Source: Bacteroidota bacterium (GTDB taxonomy: Bacteria > Bacteroidota > Rhodothermia > Rhodothermales > UBA10348). Taken from it: a DNA stretch of 14,287 nt. This document shows, piece by piece, positions 1 to 7,734 of the stretch (its first letter is position 1; every line of letters begins with the position of its first letter). The stretch lies in the NCBI GenBank assembly GCA_022571135.1, contig JACZYK010000034.1, positions 1-14,287 on the forward strand. Reading direction: 5' to 3'. A program made the translations under genes and the position numbers. The notes below the pieces were generated by a model. The model was given only the letters and a program-made list of their open reading frames with translations, did not search any database and was not told where the DNA came from.

Positions 1-633
1 GGCCGAGGGTCGCGCCGCGGCGCCAGACCGGGAGAAGTGCTATGTGTGACGGGAGACCTCGGCGGAGCGTACGCCGGACTCAAGGTGTTGCTGGACCAGC
101 GAAGGGGCCTGGAGGAGATGGGAGAAGATTTTGAACCCGAGCTGGATGCATACCGATACGTTATAGACAGGCAACTCCGTCCAACGGCCCGGTTGGACTT
201 CATCGACGTGCTGGGCGAGTTCGCAATCCGACCCTCGTCGATGATCGACATATCGGATGGACTGGCATCCGAAATCCATCACATCTGCCACCAGAGTGAT
301 GTCGGAGCCACGCTTCAGATCCCCTCGCTGCCTTTTGATCCGGAGACCCGCGCCGTTGCCGACCAGTTTCTCGAGGACGTCGATACGTACGCTCTTTACG
401 GCGGTGAGGACTATGAACTGTTGTTCTCGGTCTCGAGCCAGGATGCCTCACGCCTCGAGAGCGCCGGTCACTGCGCGGTGATTGGTACGGTTGAAGAAGC
501 TGACGCGGGCATAAACGCGTTCAATCCGGAGACCGGACTGATTCCACTCAACGCAGCAGGATTCAGGCACTTTGCAGAGGCGCAAAACAACGACGATCAG
601 TTGCGGGAGTCTTCGACACCCGACGATTCTTGA
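1..633 (+). CDS. thiL: Thiamine-monophosphate kinase, C-terminal part (5' end outside window)
   Basis: ThiL phosphorylates thiamine monophosphate to thiamine diphosphate with ATP, the last step of cofactor synthesis, in the cytoplasm. The reading frame is open from base 1, so the gene begins upstream; about 210 codons are present, roughly the last two thirds of a usual ThiL of 310 to 350 residues. Visible ThiL signatures are VTGDLGGAYAGL near the window start, the DISDGLASEIHHI segment (codons from about 247) and YGGEDYELLFSV (from about 397), which belong to the PurM/AIR-synthase-like fold and its metal and nucleotide site. The GTG at 37 lies inside the conserved domain and is not the start. 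The gene ends in TGA. No terminator is evident just after it. The family call is confident. Confidence 0.95.
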   Translation, partial: GRGSRRGARPGEVLCVTGDLGGAYAGLKVLLDQRRGLEEMGEDFEPELDAYRYVIDRQLRPTARLDFIDVLGEFAIRPSSMIDISDGLASEIHHICHQSDVGATLQIPSLPFDPETRAVADQFLEDVDTYALYGGEDYELLFSVSSQDASRLESAGHCAVIGTVEEADAGINAFNPETGLIPLNAAGFRHFAEAQNNDDQLRESSTPDDS

Positions 634-666
634 GGATTGCTCTTGGCCCTCCTGCCCCATCGGTAC

Positions 667-961
667 CTAGTTTTCTTCGATCCAGATATGGATCTCCCGC
701 AGACGCCGATCGATTTTGGCGCGCTCGCTCCGGATGGACGCGGAGGAATGCTGGTCCGAAGCTGCGGAAAAAGCGCACCACAGAAGCGAAAATGTTACTG
801 ATACGGGTGGTGTGACAGAAAACACGAACCGGGAATGCGATATACAGACCTGTAAATGCCAGGCCCAATGGGCCATTGAACAAAGCGGCAATACCCAGAA
901 TTCCCCGTTTCTTTGCGATCCGCAGGCCGACTGCCTCGTAGCACACGCGGCAGAAAGGAAT
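667..961 (-). pseudogene. Decayed small CxxC protein gene, frameshifted (unidentified)
   Basis: In the 452-base gap between thiL and atpD, the minus strand reads a protein-like segment: a CRVC pair (about 952 to 941) followed by YEAVGLRIAKKRG and a hydrophobic glycine-rich stretch ending GLAFTGLYIAFP (to about 835). The frame then becomes arginine-rich and unnatural, whereas another minus frame ends well in a charged segment, RRLREIHIWIEEN, at a TAG (667 to 669). This fits a small zinc-ribbon-plus-membrane-segment protein broken by a frameshift. No good start is seen: a stop lies directly upstream, with only an ATT (961) or a GTG (946) available. I do not recognise the family. An alternative is chance coding on a non-coding strand. 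Apart from this and the promoter-like site at 1051, I see nothing in 634 to 1085. Confidence 0.3.
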
Positions 962-1050
962 TCCTTACAGTATTATTCGCCGCTGATAGAAGGCGGAACC
1001 TTACAGCCGGGGATCACCAGATGCGCGAGTATCTGCCTCCGGGCAAGGTG

Positions 1051-1079
1051 TTGACAAATCAATGCAACCTAGTTATTGA
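1051..1079 (+). promoter_or_regulatory. Putative promoter of atpDC
   Basis: A perfect TTGACA at 1051 to 1056 is followed after 17 bases by a weak TATTGA at 1074 to 1079, only 6 bases before the atpD ATG. If used as a housekeeping promoter, it would give an mRNA with almost no leader; no Shine-Dalgarno sequence precedes atpD. Bacteroidota promoters differ from this consensus, so the match may be partly chance. Confidence 0.35.
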
Positions 1080-1085
1080 ACTTTG

Positions 1086-2582
1086 ATGGAAGTACAGACG
1101 GCAACAGGAGAGGTCGTTCAGATTATTGGACCGGTCATTGACGCACAGTTTCCTGCGGGCGCAGTGCCGGATATTTTCCACGCGCTGGAGATCGAGCGTG
1201 AGGACGGAAGCGCGTTGGTTCTCGAAGTCCAGCTGCATCTTGGCGAGAACCGTGTGCGAACGATCGCAATGGATTCGACGGATGGTCTGGCGCGGGGAGC
1301 GACCGTTGTAAACACGGGGAAACAGATTACGATGCCGGTAGGTCCGGACATCCGGGGCCGCCTGTTAAACGTGATCGGCAACGCGATCGACGGTATACCC
1401 CAGCCCGAAGAGGAGGACCGGCGGCCCATCCACGTCGATCCGCCGGCGTTCGACGAGCTTGCGACCTCCGTCGAAATGCTTGAGACCGGTATCAAGGTGG
1501 TGGATCTTCTCGAGCCTTACGCTCGCGGAGGGAAAATAGGACTGTTCGGTGGGGCCGGAGTCGGTAAGACTGTGCTCATCATGGAGCTTATCAACAATAT
1601 CGCCAAGGAACACGAAGGTCTTTCCGTGTTCGCCGGTGTCGGCGAGCGTACCCGTGAGGGAAACGATCTGCTCCGCGAGATGCTCGAGAGCGGCGTAGTG
1701 GATTACGGCAAGGAGTTTATGGAGTCGATGGAGGCGGGAGGATGGGATCTTTCCAAGGTCGATCGTGAAGCGCTCCGCAACTCGAAAATCACTCTCGTCT
1801 TTGGCCAGATGAACGAGCCCCCTGGAGCACGTGCGCGGGTCGCGTTGTCGGGTTTGACGATTGCCGAATATTTCCGCGATCTCGGGGGGCGTGACGTTCT
1901 GCTCTTCGTGGACAATATTTTCCGGTTCACACAGGCTGGATCGGAGGTCTCGGCGCTGCTGGGCCGCATGCCCAGTGCCGTGGGCTATCAGCCGACGCTG
2001 GCGACCGAGATGGGAGAATTACAGGAACGAATCACGTCTACCAAGAAGGGCTCCATCACGTCGGTCCAGGCCATTTACGTCCCGGCCGACGACCTCACCG
2101 ACCCGGCTCCCGCGACGACATTCGCCCACCTGGACGCGACGACCGTGCTCTCCCGACAGATTGCCTCCCTGGGTATCTATCCAGCCATCGATCCGCTGGA
2201 CTCGACCAGTCGAATTCTGGATCCGCACGTTCTCGGCGAGGAGCATTACAATACGGCGCAGGACATCAAGCAGCTTCTACAGCGGTACCACGAACTTCAG
2301 GATATCATTGCGATCCTCGGAATGGACGAACTCAGCGACGACGATAAACTGGTTGTCGGCCGTGCGCGACGCGCACAGCGATATATGAGTCAGCCGTTCT
2401 TCGTCGCAGAGCAGTTCATCGGTATTCCGGGCAAGTACGTCAAGATCGAAGACACCATCCGGGGATTCCGGATGATCCTCGAAGGCGATCTTGATCATAT
2501 CCCCGAGCGTGCGTTTGCATACAAGGGAGCGATCGAAGAAGTGATCGAGGACGGCGAGCGCATGCTGCGCGAAGAAGGGTAA
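1086..2582 (+). CDS. atpD: F1F0 ATP synthase subunit beta
   Basis: This is the catalytic subunit of the F1 head, which makes ATP from ADP and phosphate at the membrane using the ion gradient. The length (498 residues) is normal. The N-terminal beta-barrel domain begins GEVVQIIGPVIDAQFP. The Walker A loop GGAGVGKT is at about residues 155 to 162, GERTREGNDL near 186, the Walker B strand LLFVDNIFRF near 272, and the PSAVGYQPTLATEMG region follows. A GGWDLSKVD insertion near residue 219 is typical of Bacteroidota-type beta subunits. A TTG at 1083 is also in frame, but the ATG at 1086 is preferred. The gene ends in TAA, 16 bases before atpC, so the two form an operon. The other ATP synthase genes are not beside it, as is usual in Chlorobi and Bacteroidota. 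Confidence 0.98.
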   Translation: MEVQTATGEVVQIIGPVIDAQFPAGAVPDIFHALEIEREDGSALVLEVQLHLGENRVRTIAMDSTDGLARGATVVNTGKQITMPVGPDIRGRLLNVIGNAIDGIPQPEEEDRRPIHVDPPAFDELATSVEMLETGIKVVDLLEPYARGGKIGLFGGAGVGKTVLIMELINNIAKEHEGLSVFAGVGERTREGNDLLREMLESGVVDYGKEFMESMEAGGWDLSKVDREALRNSKITLVFGQMNEPPGARARVALSGLTIAEYFRDLGGRDVLLFVDNIFRFTQAGSEVSALLGRMPSAVGYQPTLATEMGELQERITSTKKGSITSVQAIYVPADDLTDPAPATTFAHLDATTVLSRQIASLGIYPAIDPLDSTSRILDPHVLGEEHYNTAQDIKQLLQRYHELQDIIAILGMDELSDDDKLVVGRARRAQRYMSQPFFVAEQFIGIPGKYVKIEDTIRGFRMILEGDLDHIPERAFAYKGAIEEVIEDGERMLREEG

Positions 2583-2598
2583 CCGGGGCGTGAAGGAG

Positions 2599-3024
2599 AT
2601 GGCCAATCTGTTCGTCGAAATCGTATCTCCGACCGGCAACATCTTTCAAGGGGAAGCCGGTGGCGTCCGTGCTCCCGGTGTCGATGGCTCGTTCGAGGTG
2701 CTGTACGATCACGCCGCCATGATTTCGGCATTTGAGATCGGATCCATACGGATAACCGTTCCATCGGGAGAGCGCATCGAGTTTGCCACGTCCGGGGGTT
2801 TTCTGGAGGTCCTCAACAATACTGTAACCATTCTCGCCGAAACGGCCGAACTAAGCTCAGAAATTGACATCGAGCGAGCCAGGGAAGCCGAAGAGAAGGC
2901 GTTGACGAGTCTTCATAGCGCCGAAGAGGCCGGCGCGCAGGCCAGGGCGAAGGAGGATCTCGAGCGCGCGAGAAACAGGGTCCGTATCGCAATGGGTTCT
3001 GTGGGAAAGAATCGTCCGGTTTAG
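2599..3024 (+). CDS. atpC: F1F0 ATP synthase subunit epsilon
   Basis: Epsilon is part of the central stalk, links rotation to catalysis and can inhibit ATP hydrolysis. The protein has 141 residues from the ATG at 2599. It has the usual N-terminal beta-sandwich (LFVEIVSPTGNIFQGEA, VRAPGVDGSFEVLYDHAAMI, then FATSGGFLEVLNNTVTILAE) and a C-terminal helical pair with alternating Glu, Ala and Arg (about residues 90 to 130), so it is full length. A GTG at 2590 gives three extra residues. I chose the ATG because epsilon chains usually begin close to the first strand, although the AAGGAG directly touches this ATG and might serve neither start well. It is the second gene of the atpDC operon and ends in TAG, showing that TAG is an ordinary stop here. 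Confidence 0.95.
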   Translation: MANLFVEIVSPTGNIFQGEAGGVRAPGVDGSFEVLYDHAAMISAFEIGSIRITVPSGERIEFATSGGFLEVLNNTVTILAETAELSSEIDIERAREAEEKALTSLHSAEEAGAQARAKEDLERARNRVRIAMGSVGKNRPV

Positions 3025-3027
3025 ATA

Positions 3028-3072
3028 CTCGAATCTATCCGCGTAGATTCGGGCTACCGCCGAGAGCCCGAA
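3028..3072 (+). promoter_or_regulatory. Two overlapping, mutually exclusive hairpins after atpC
   Basis: CGAATCTA (3030 to 3037) pairs perfectly with TAGATTCG (3044 to 3051) around a 6-base loop, and two more pairs (one G-U) extend the stem outward. The right arm shares bases with TTCGGGCT (3048 to 3055), which pairs perfectly with AGCCCGAA (3065 to 3072). The two stems cannot form together. Neither is followed by a T run, so this is not a textbook terminator. It could be a 3' stabilising element of atpDC or an attenuator-like switch before the next gene. Confidence 0.45.
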
Positions 3073-3079
3073 AACCGTA

Positions 3080-3089
3080 AGTCCGGACT
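3080..3089. promoter_or_regulatory. 10-bp perfect palindrome upstream of the D-amino-acid lyase-like gene
   Basis: AGTCCGGACT is a perfect palindrome lying 35 bases before the next start codon, where an operator could sit. Function is inferred from position alone. Confidence 0.25.
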
Positions 3090-3124
3090 CCGCTGAGGGC
3101 ACTGTAACTTTCTCTATAAGGTCC

Positions 3125-4300
3125 ATGGATCTTGCGACACTATCCACCCCGAGCTTGCTGATCGAACGGCATCGCCTCGACGACAACCTGCAACGCATGC
3201 AGGACAAAGCCGATGCGAACGGAGTCGTACTTCGTCCGCACATGAAAACGCATAAATCCGTAGATCTGGCAAGGAAACAGCTCGACTACGGCGCCGAAGG
3301 AATTACCGTTGCTAAAGTTGGGGAAGCGGAGATATACGCGAAAGCCGGATTCGACGACATCCGGATCGCCTACATCGTCATAGGAGAAGAGAAATACGCC
3401 CGGATCGCATCCTTAATGGAAAGCGCGCGTGTTTCCTTCTGCGTCGATACGCTGGAAGGAGCCCGGCGGGCCTCGGCCTATTTCGATGAGCGCGATCTCA
3501 TGGCCGAGGTCCTCATCGAAGTAGACTGCGGATACGGCCGCTGTGGTGTTGGCTGGGATCGAGAAGCCGGCGTTGCCTTCGCCCGGGAGGTCGCGCAAAT
3601 GCCGGGCCTTCACATCTCTGGTATTCTCACGCACGCGGGCGATTCCTACGACGGCCCATCCTCGCCGGACGAAACGAAAGAGGAGGCATTACGGAGCGCA
3701 TCGAACAGGGAGAGGGATCGCATGATTGCGTTCGCGGCGCGACTGGACGAGGAAGGCTTACCGGCGGCCCGTGACAAAAAGAATTTCGAAATCAGCATCG
3801 GATCCACACCCTCGATGAAGTATTTCGAGAACCGGGGGGTGGAAGGCTTCAGAGTCACAGAGATACGGCCCGGGAATTACGTTTTCAACGATGGAATCCA
3901 GGTGGGACTGGGCGTGGCCTCGTGGACTCAGTGTGCTCTGACCGTCCAGGCGCGAGTCATAAGCGTGCATCGTAATCCCGACGGCAGTGAAAGAGTCTTT
4001 CTGGATGCGGGCAAGAAGGTTTTCACATCGGATTCCGCGCCGTCGATAGAGGGATACGGAACCATTCTTTACAGTCCCAGATCGATGGACCCCCTTCCTC
4101 ATGCCGTCATGAACAGACTATCCGAGGAGCACGGATGGGTGAGAGTACGCGGCGGTTCTATACTGAGAGTCGGAGACCGCGTGCGGGTCGTACCAAATCA
4201 CGCCTGCGTTGTCGTCAACACGCAGAAGGTTCTGTATGTCGTAGACGGGGATGAAGTCGTAGACACGTGGTCCGTCGATGCGCAGAGCGCCGTGCGTTGA
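3125..4300 (+). CDS. PLP- and metal-dependent D-threonine aldolase / D-serine dehydratase-like protein
   Basis: This belongs to the fold-III (alanine-racemase-like) family that includes D-threonine aldolase, D-serine dehydratase (DSD1) and 3-hydroxy-D-aspartate enzymes. These cytoplasmic enzymes act on D-beta-hydroxy amino acids. The N-terminal TIM barrel has RPHMKTHK at residues 37 to 44; Lys41 is the expected PLP Schiff-base residue. The segment EVDCGYGRCGV, the ISGILTHAGDSY strand and the SIGSTPS phosphate-binding loop follow. The C-terminal beta domain ends with PNHACVVVN, whose His359 and Cys361 are the usual metal ligands. The length (391 residues) and all key residues look intact. A weak AAGG lies 3 bases before the ATG. 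It stands alone, 100 bases after atpC, and converges on the beta-helix pseudogene with a 10-base gap. The exact substrate cannot be read from sequence; aldolase is the first guess. Confidence 0.88.
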   Translation: MDLATLSTPSLLIERHRLDDNLQRMQDKADANGVVLRPHMKTHKSVDLARKQLDYGAEGITVAKVGEAEIYAKAGFDDIRIAYIVIGEEKYARIASLMESARVSFCVDTLEGARRASAYFDERDLMAEVLIEVDCGYGRCGVGWDREAGVAFAREVAQMPGLHISGILTHAGDSYDGPSSPDETKEEALRSASNRERDRMIAFAARLDEEGLPAARDKKNFEISIGSTPSMKYFENRGVEGFRVTEIRPGNYVFNDGIQVGLGVASWTQCALTVQARVISVHRNPDGSERVFLDAGKKVFTSDSAPSIEGYGTILYSPRSMDPLPHAVMNRLSEEHGWVRVRGGSILRVGDRVRVVPNHACVVVNTQKVLYVVDGDEVVDTWSVDAQSAVR

Positions 4301-4310
4301 TCCCGCACTC

Positions 4311-5185
4311 TTAGTGCCCTTCGTTTTCGGCCGCGGTCTGTTGGGCCGCCAACCGCCGCGCAAGCTGGTAACGGTACAACGAGCGCACGGCTATTCCGGG
4401 TCTGTTGAGCCCCTCGACATACGTCGCGGGTCCGTATCGGAGAACGAGTTCGGATGATCCTGCCGTGAGACCCACAATTCTCGCCTCGGCTGCGTCGCTG
4501 CACGAGCCGATGTATCCGTCTGAGAGACGACCGCTCAGGCGAATATTCCAGAAGGTATTGTATAAACCGGCGCCAGGATTCCAGTAGGGAGATCCTCCGC
4601 AAGTGATGGAGCTGCGGGACGCTCCGCCGCCGATGTCGTCGAACAGGTTCTGATGGTTCAGTCCACCGTGCTGGTCGAGGTGAGCTCTAGGTATGGTTCC
4701 TCCCGAGAAAACGCTGAGACGACTCTTCGTATTGAAGCTCGGATTGTGACGGGAGTCCGCTTCAAATCTGAAGTTCGTCGTTAGGACGCCATAGACATCT
4801 CCCAACCAGACACTATGATGTCCTTCACGGCCGGTCGTGATGAATCCGTCTATGGAGATGTTTCTACTGTTTGTCGTCAGCAGAGCCGTGTCGGAATTAT
4901 GGATGGACACGTCGCGTACCCAGGAATGAGAGAGATCCGTCAGGTAGAGTCCATTGAACCCCTCCTCCAGGTGGTGACCGGCATATTCGGATTCCGGAAA
5001 CTCAATTCGCAGGTTCTCGATTCCGACATACTCCATAAAGCTGACGCTCGACAGCAGCGGTTTCCATTCTGGTCTCAGATCGTGAAGAAGGGGTTCCTTC
5101 GTGTACAAGACACCGGGCTCCGACCGGACGATGGTCATAGGCTGAGTAATCAGCGGTAGCTCCGGGCTCTCGATGAGGCGACTCC
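4311..5185 (-). pseudogene. Right-handed beta-helix protein, C-terminal fragment
   Basis: This is the last part of a broken gene whose start is at 5980. The frame is open from about 5190, where it takes over from the middle fragment after an apparent loss of one base: DLRLSG in one frame continues as SRLIESPELPLITQPM in this one. An internal ATG at 5138 would give 275 residues. The text is typical of a parallel beta-helix, with short strands ending in Asn, Asp or Gly (VGIENLRIEF, NGLYLTDLSHSWVRDVSI, NSRNISIDGF), and a His-rich stretch HLDQHGGLNHQNLFDDI (about 4679 to 4629) that may belong to the catalytic or metal region. The tail turns Ala- and Gln-rich before TAA. Without its N-terminal caps this piece is unlikely to fold or be exported. 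Confidence 0.7.
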
Positions 5186-5500
5186 CGATAGGCGCAGATC
5201 ATAATCGCCAAGGACATGTCTGAGAAGACTGCTGTTGTCACCCTCCGTGTTGAACCATTGCACTTCGACAACATCCCCGGTCGATATGCCTGACGACGAT
5301 TCGACCACGATCCGGTGACCATTTCTCTGTCCGTCGAGTATGGCGGTAAGGCGAAGACGCCTCTTCGACTCCTCGGGAAGGCGAGTCCAGATCAAACCAC
5401 CCGACCAGGAATAGAGCGAGTACGGACGCCAGAGCTCTCTGAGTCCATTATCTATCAGATACCGCTGTAGATCATCGAGAATCCGACGTGCCTTTTCATT
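5150..5500 (-). pseudogene. Right-handed beta-helix protein, middle fragment
   Basis: This continues in exactly the same frame as the N-terminal fragment after an in-frame TAG (5501 to 5503): NEKARRILDDLQRYLIDNG and onward to DLRLSGVASS, then an out-of-frame TAG at 5150. The text just after the stop is natural protein (LWRPYSLYSWSGGLIWTRLP, then strands such as GHRIVVESSSGISTGDVVEVQW), so the TAG lies inside a formerly continuous gene. The frame is lost near 5185. I read both lesions as real decay, since the neighbouring housekeeping genes are free of such errors, but sequencing error at one of them cannot be excluded. Confidence 0.65.
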
Positions 5501-5980
5501 CTAGATATCCGTAAGCGATTTGTTGGCGACGAGAACCGTGCCGCCTTCTCCTCCTCCTGATCCCTGCAGAACGAAATGACCACGCTCAATAAATAGAATG
5601 TCGCTTATCAGAAACCGGCCGGGGGGAAGTCTAAGGACGACGGTGCCCGAATCCCCGATGGCGGAGTCGATTGCCCTCTGAATAGCCTCCGTGTCATCCG
5701 TCTTATCATCGGGTATCGCTCCGAAATGCGTGACGTCGGCCGTCGCTTGAAGCGCCGGCAAATCCTGTTCGCCCCATCTGAAGCCCGCAAAGGAAAAGTC
5801 GGGTAGGAAAAGGTCGCTGCCAGGTTGGAGAATCTCCGGATCCCACGGAGACTCCCCGATCGGCGGGCCTGCCGAGATCATGGGCGGAAGACCCGATCTG
5901 TAAATGACAAGCCAGATCAGCAGTCCCACCACCGTAATCACGCCCGTGGCCGCTTTTCCTATTCGCATTGATCTGGCCAT
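5501..5980 (-). pseudogene. Pectate-lyase-like (right-handed beta-helix) exported protein, N-terminal fragment
   Basis: The start ATG at 5980 is 25 bases after the deacylase stop on the same strand. Residues about 12 to 27 (TGVITVVGLLIWLVIY) form a signal anchor or uncleaved signal peptide after MARSMRIGK, so the product would face the periplasm. About 60 residues later comes the Pectate_lyase_3 entry motif FGAIPDDKTDDTEAIQRAID, followed by LPPGRFLISDILFI, the first turns of a beta-helix as in polygalacturonases, pectate lyases and related polysaccharide-active enzymes. An in-frame TAG ends this piece after 159 codons. The original gene was about 557 codons (5980 to 4311). The substrate is unknown. 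Confidence 0.72.
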
Positions 5981-6005
5981 TCTAACAGAGGACTATCCTG
6001 CTGAT

Positions 6006-6578
6006 TCAACCATTCGATGTCGGACGATTTACGAGAACGCTCTCAATCTCTGAGAAATCCACCATGACCGGTGGGTGCTCTTCGGCTTCCAGATACGTCA
6101 GGAAATCGGCCGCGGAGATGGACGTGGTCATGGAGTTGACGAGTGGATGAAAGTTCAGCGGCTCCCGCAACAGAATCTCCTGGTCCAGTACCACCTGGAC
6201 CTGCCGGCCATGGTCATTGATGACGGCAAACGGATTCACGGCGCCAGGCGTGAGGCCAAGGTATTTCATGAGCCGTTCAGGACTTGCAAAAGAGAAGGGA
6301 CCGGCGCCGAGGCGGCGTCCGAGTAGTTTCAGGTTGATCCGTCTGTCCTCCAGGCAGACGATTAGCCACATGCGGCCCTTCTTGTTTCTTACGAACAGAT
6401 TCTTCGAGTGGCAGCCCTCGATTGCTCCCCGAAGTTTTTTGGCCTGCTCTACCGTGAAAACGGCAGGATGATGCTTCGTCGCGGTTTCGATGCCTAGTTG
6501 ATCGAATCGTTCGAAGAGTTGATCGAAAGTAGCGGGTTGGCTTCCGTCGAGAAGCTTCGGCGATGCTTCAAACTCCAT
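6006..6578 (-). CDS. YbaK/ProXp-ala family prolyl-tRNA deacylase
   Basis: This is a free-standing editing domain of the INS/YbaK superfamily, close to ProXp-ala (PrdX), which removes alanine wrongly attached to tRNA-Pro and so protects translation accuracy in the cytoplasm. From the ATG at 6578 it has 190 residues, normal for the family. Visible marks are HHPAVFTVEQA (36 to 46), GCHSKNLFVRNKKG (55 to 68) with the likely catalytic Lys59, LGLTPGAVNPFAVIND in the core, and FHPLVNSMTTSIS near the C-terminus. A GTG at 6584 overlaps the ruvB stop (GTGA). I prefer the ATG because GAGGA lies 9 bases before it, against only 3 for the GTG. The gene is translationally linked to ruvB and followed closely by the beta-helix pseudogene. 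The family is clear; alanyl specificity is inferred from overall similarity. Confidence 0.88.
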   Translation of the reverse strand: MEFEASPKLLDGSQPATFDQLFERFDQLGIETATKHHPAVFTVEQAKKLRGAIEGCHSKNLFVRNKKGRMWLIVCLEDRRINLKLLGRRLGAGPFSFASPERLMKYLGLTPGAVNPFAVINDHGRQVQVVLDQEILLREPLNFHPLVNSMTTSISAADFLTYLEAEEHPPVMVDFSEIESVLVNRPTSNG

Positions 6579-6580
6579 GG

Positions 6581-7618
6581 TCACCGTTCCTCAAACAGAT
6601 CTCTTCTCTGTCCGGCTTCCGGTTGAGGGAGGCCGAAGTGTTTATAGGCTCGCCGGGTTGCAATGCGTCCCCTCGAGGTTCTTTCAATAAATCCTTCCTG
6701 AATCAGGTAGGGCTCGTACACCTCTTCGATCGTCTCCGCCTCCTCACCGACGGACACCGCGAGATTGGAGAGGCCCGTCGGACCGCCTGAGAATTTTTCT
6801 ATCAATGTGACCAGGATGCGCATATCCATCTCGTCCAGTCCCTCCCTATCCACGTTCAATGCGTTGAGGGCATAGTCGGCGAGCTCCCGGGTAACGGATC
6901 CGTCTCCCTCGACGTCGGCGAAGTCCCGGGTTCTACGGAGCAGCCGATTCGCGATGCGAGGGGTGCCCCGGCTCCGCCCGGCGATCTCGACGGCGCCATC
7001 ACCGGTGATGTCTACACCCAGAATCGAGGCAGATCTGTTGACGATTTCCGCGAGAAGCGGGGCGGTGTAATAATCGAATCTAAAATCGATTCCGAATCGG
7101 GCACGGAGCGGTGCCGTGAGGAGCCCCTTTCGCGTCGTGGCGCCGACGAGCGTGAACGGTGGGAGTGATATCTTGACGCTTCGGGCGCTTGGACCCGAGT
7201 CGATAAGAATGTCGATGTGGTAGTCTTCCATCGCCGCATAGAGATACTCTTCAACGACCGGAGAAAGCCTGTGTATTTCGTCGATGAAGAGGACTTCTCC
7301 TTCGTTCAGGTTCGTCAGCAGACCGGCGACACTGGCGGGCTTGTCGAGCACGGGTCCGGACGTCGTTCTGATCCGCGTGCCCATCTCGGAAGCAATGATA
7401 TAGGCGAGCGTCGTCTTGCCCAATCCGGGTGGGCCCGAAAGCAATACGTGGTCGAGGCATTCACCGCGCTGCTGAGCGGCTGTCATGAATACGCGCAGAT
7501 TCTTCTTGATCTTCTGCTGTCCAATAAATTCGTCCAGGCTCTTAGGGCGAAGGGCTTTGTCGAAATCCTCGTCGCCCCGGATCGAGGAAGGATCAGAAGT
7601 GCCGGATCGTTCGATCAT
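6581..7618 (-). CDS. ruvB: Holliday junction branch migration ATPase RuvB
   Basis: RuvB is the AAA+ hexameric motor that, with RuvA, drives branch migration of Holliday junctions in recombinational repair. It has 345 residues, the usual length. After a short variable N-terminus come LRPKSLDEFIGQ (23 to 34), the Walker A GPPGLGKT (62 to 69), the Walker B DEIH (113 to 116), the sensor-1 and arginine-finger region VGATTRKGLLTAPLRARFGI (158 to 177) and the C-terminal winged helix ending in TSRGRIATRRAYKHFG. All catalytic motifs are intact. It is the first gene of the minus-strand run, overlaps or touches the deacylase, and is divergent from rpoN across 338 bases. No clear minus-strand promoter was identified. 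Confidence 0.97.
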   Translation of the reverse strand: MIERSGTSDPSSIRGDEDFDKALRPKSLDEFIGQQKIKKNLRVFMTAAQQRGECLDHVLLSGPPGLGKTTLAYIIASEMGTRIRTTSGPVLDKPASVAGLLTNLNEGEVLFIDEIHRLSPVVEEYLYAAMEDYHIDILIDSGPSARSVKISLPPFTLVGATTRKGLLTAPLRARFGIDFRFDYYTAPLLAEIVNRSASILGVDITGDGAVEIAGRSRGTPRIANRLLRRTRDFADVEGDGSVTRELADYALNALNVDREGLDEMDMRILVTLIEKFSGGPTGLSNLAVSVGEEAETIEEVYEPYLIQEGFIERTSRGRIATRRAYKHFGLPQPEAGQRRDLFEER

Positions 7619-7705
7619 GACAGCAGACTTGAGCGGGAATCGTTTGATAAGTGCCGGGAGACCACGCTATTCGCGATGTCCTAACCGTTCTCGGCGTCTT
7701 TCAAT

Positions 7706-7734
7706 TTGACAAATATCGGCCATGGCTCTAGAAA
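7706..7734 (+). promoter_or_regulatory. Possible promoter before the DUF3109-like relic and rpoN
   Basis: TTGACA at 7706 to 7711 is followed after 17 bases by TAGAAA (7729 to 7734), four of six matches to the -10 consensus. The -10 overlaps the first codons of the relic ORF, so if it is active it more likely serves rpoN, 220 bases downstream. Support is from consensus alone. Confidence 0.2.

Noticed and set aside
716..1054. 112-codon plus-strand ORF between thiL and atpD
   Set aside because: Its composition is not protein-like, it has no ribosome binding site, and the opposite strand reads better; it is treated as a shadow.
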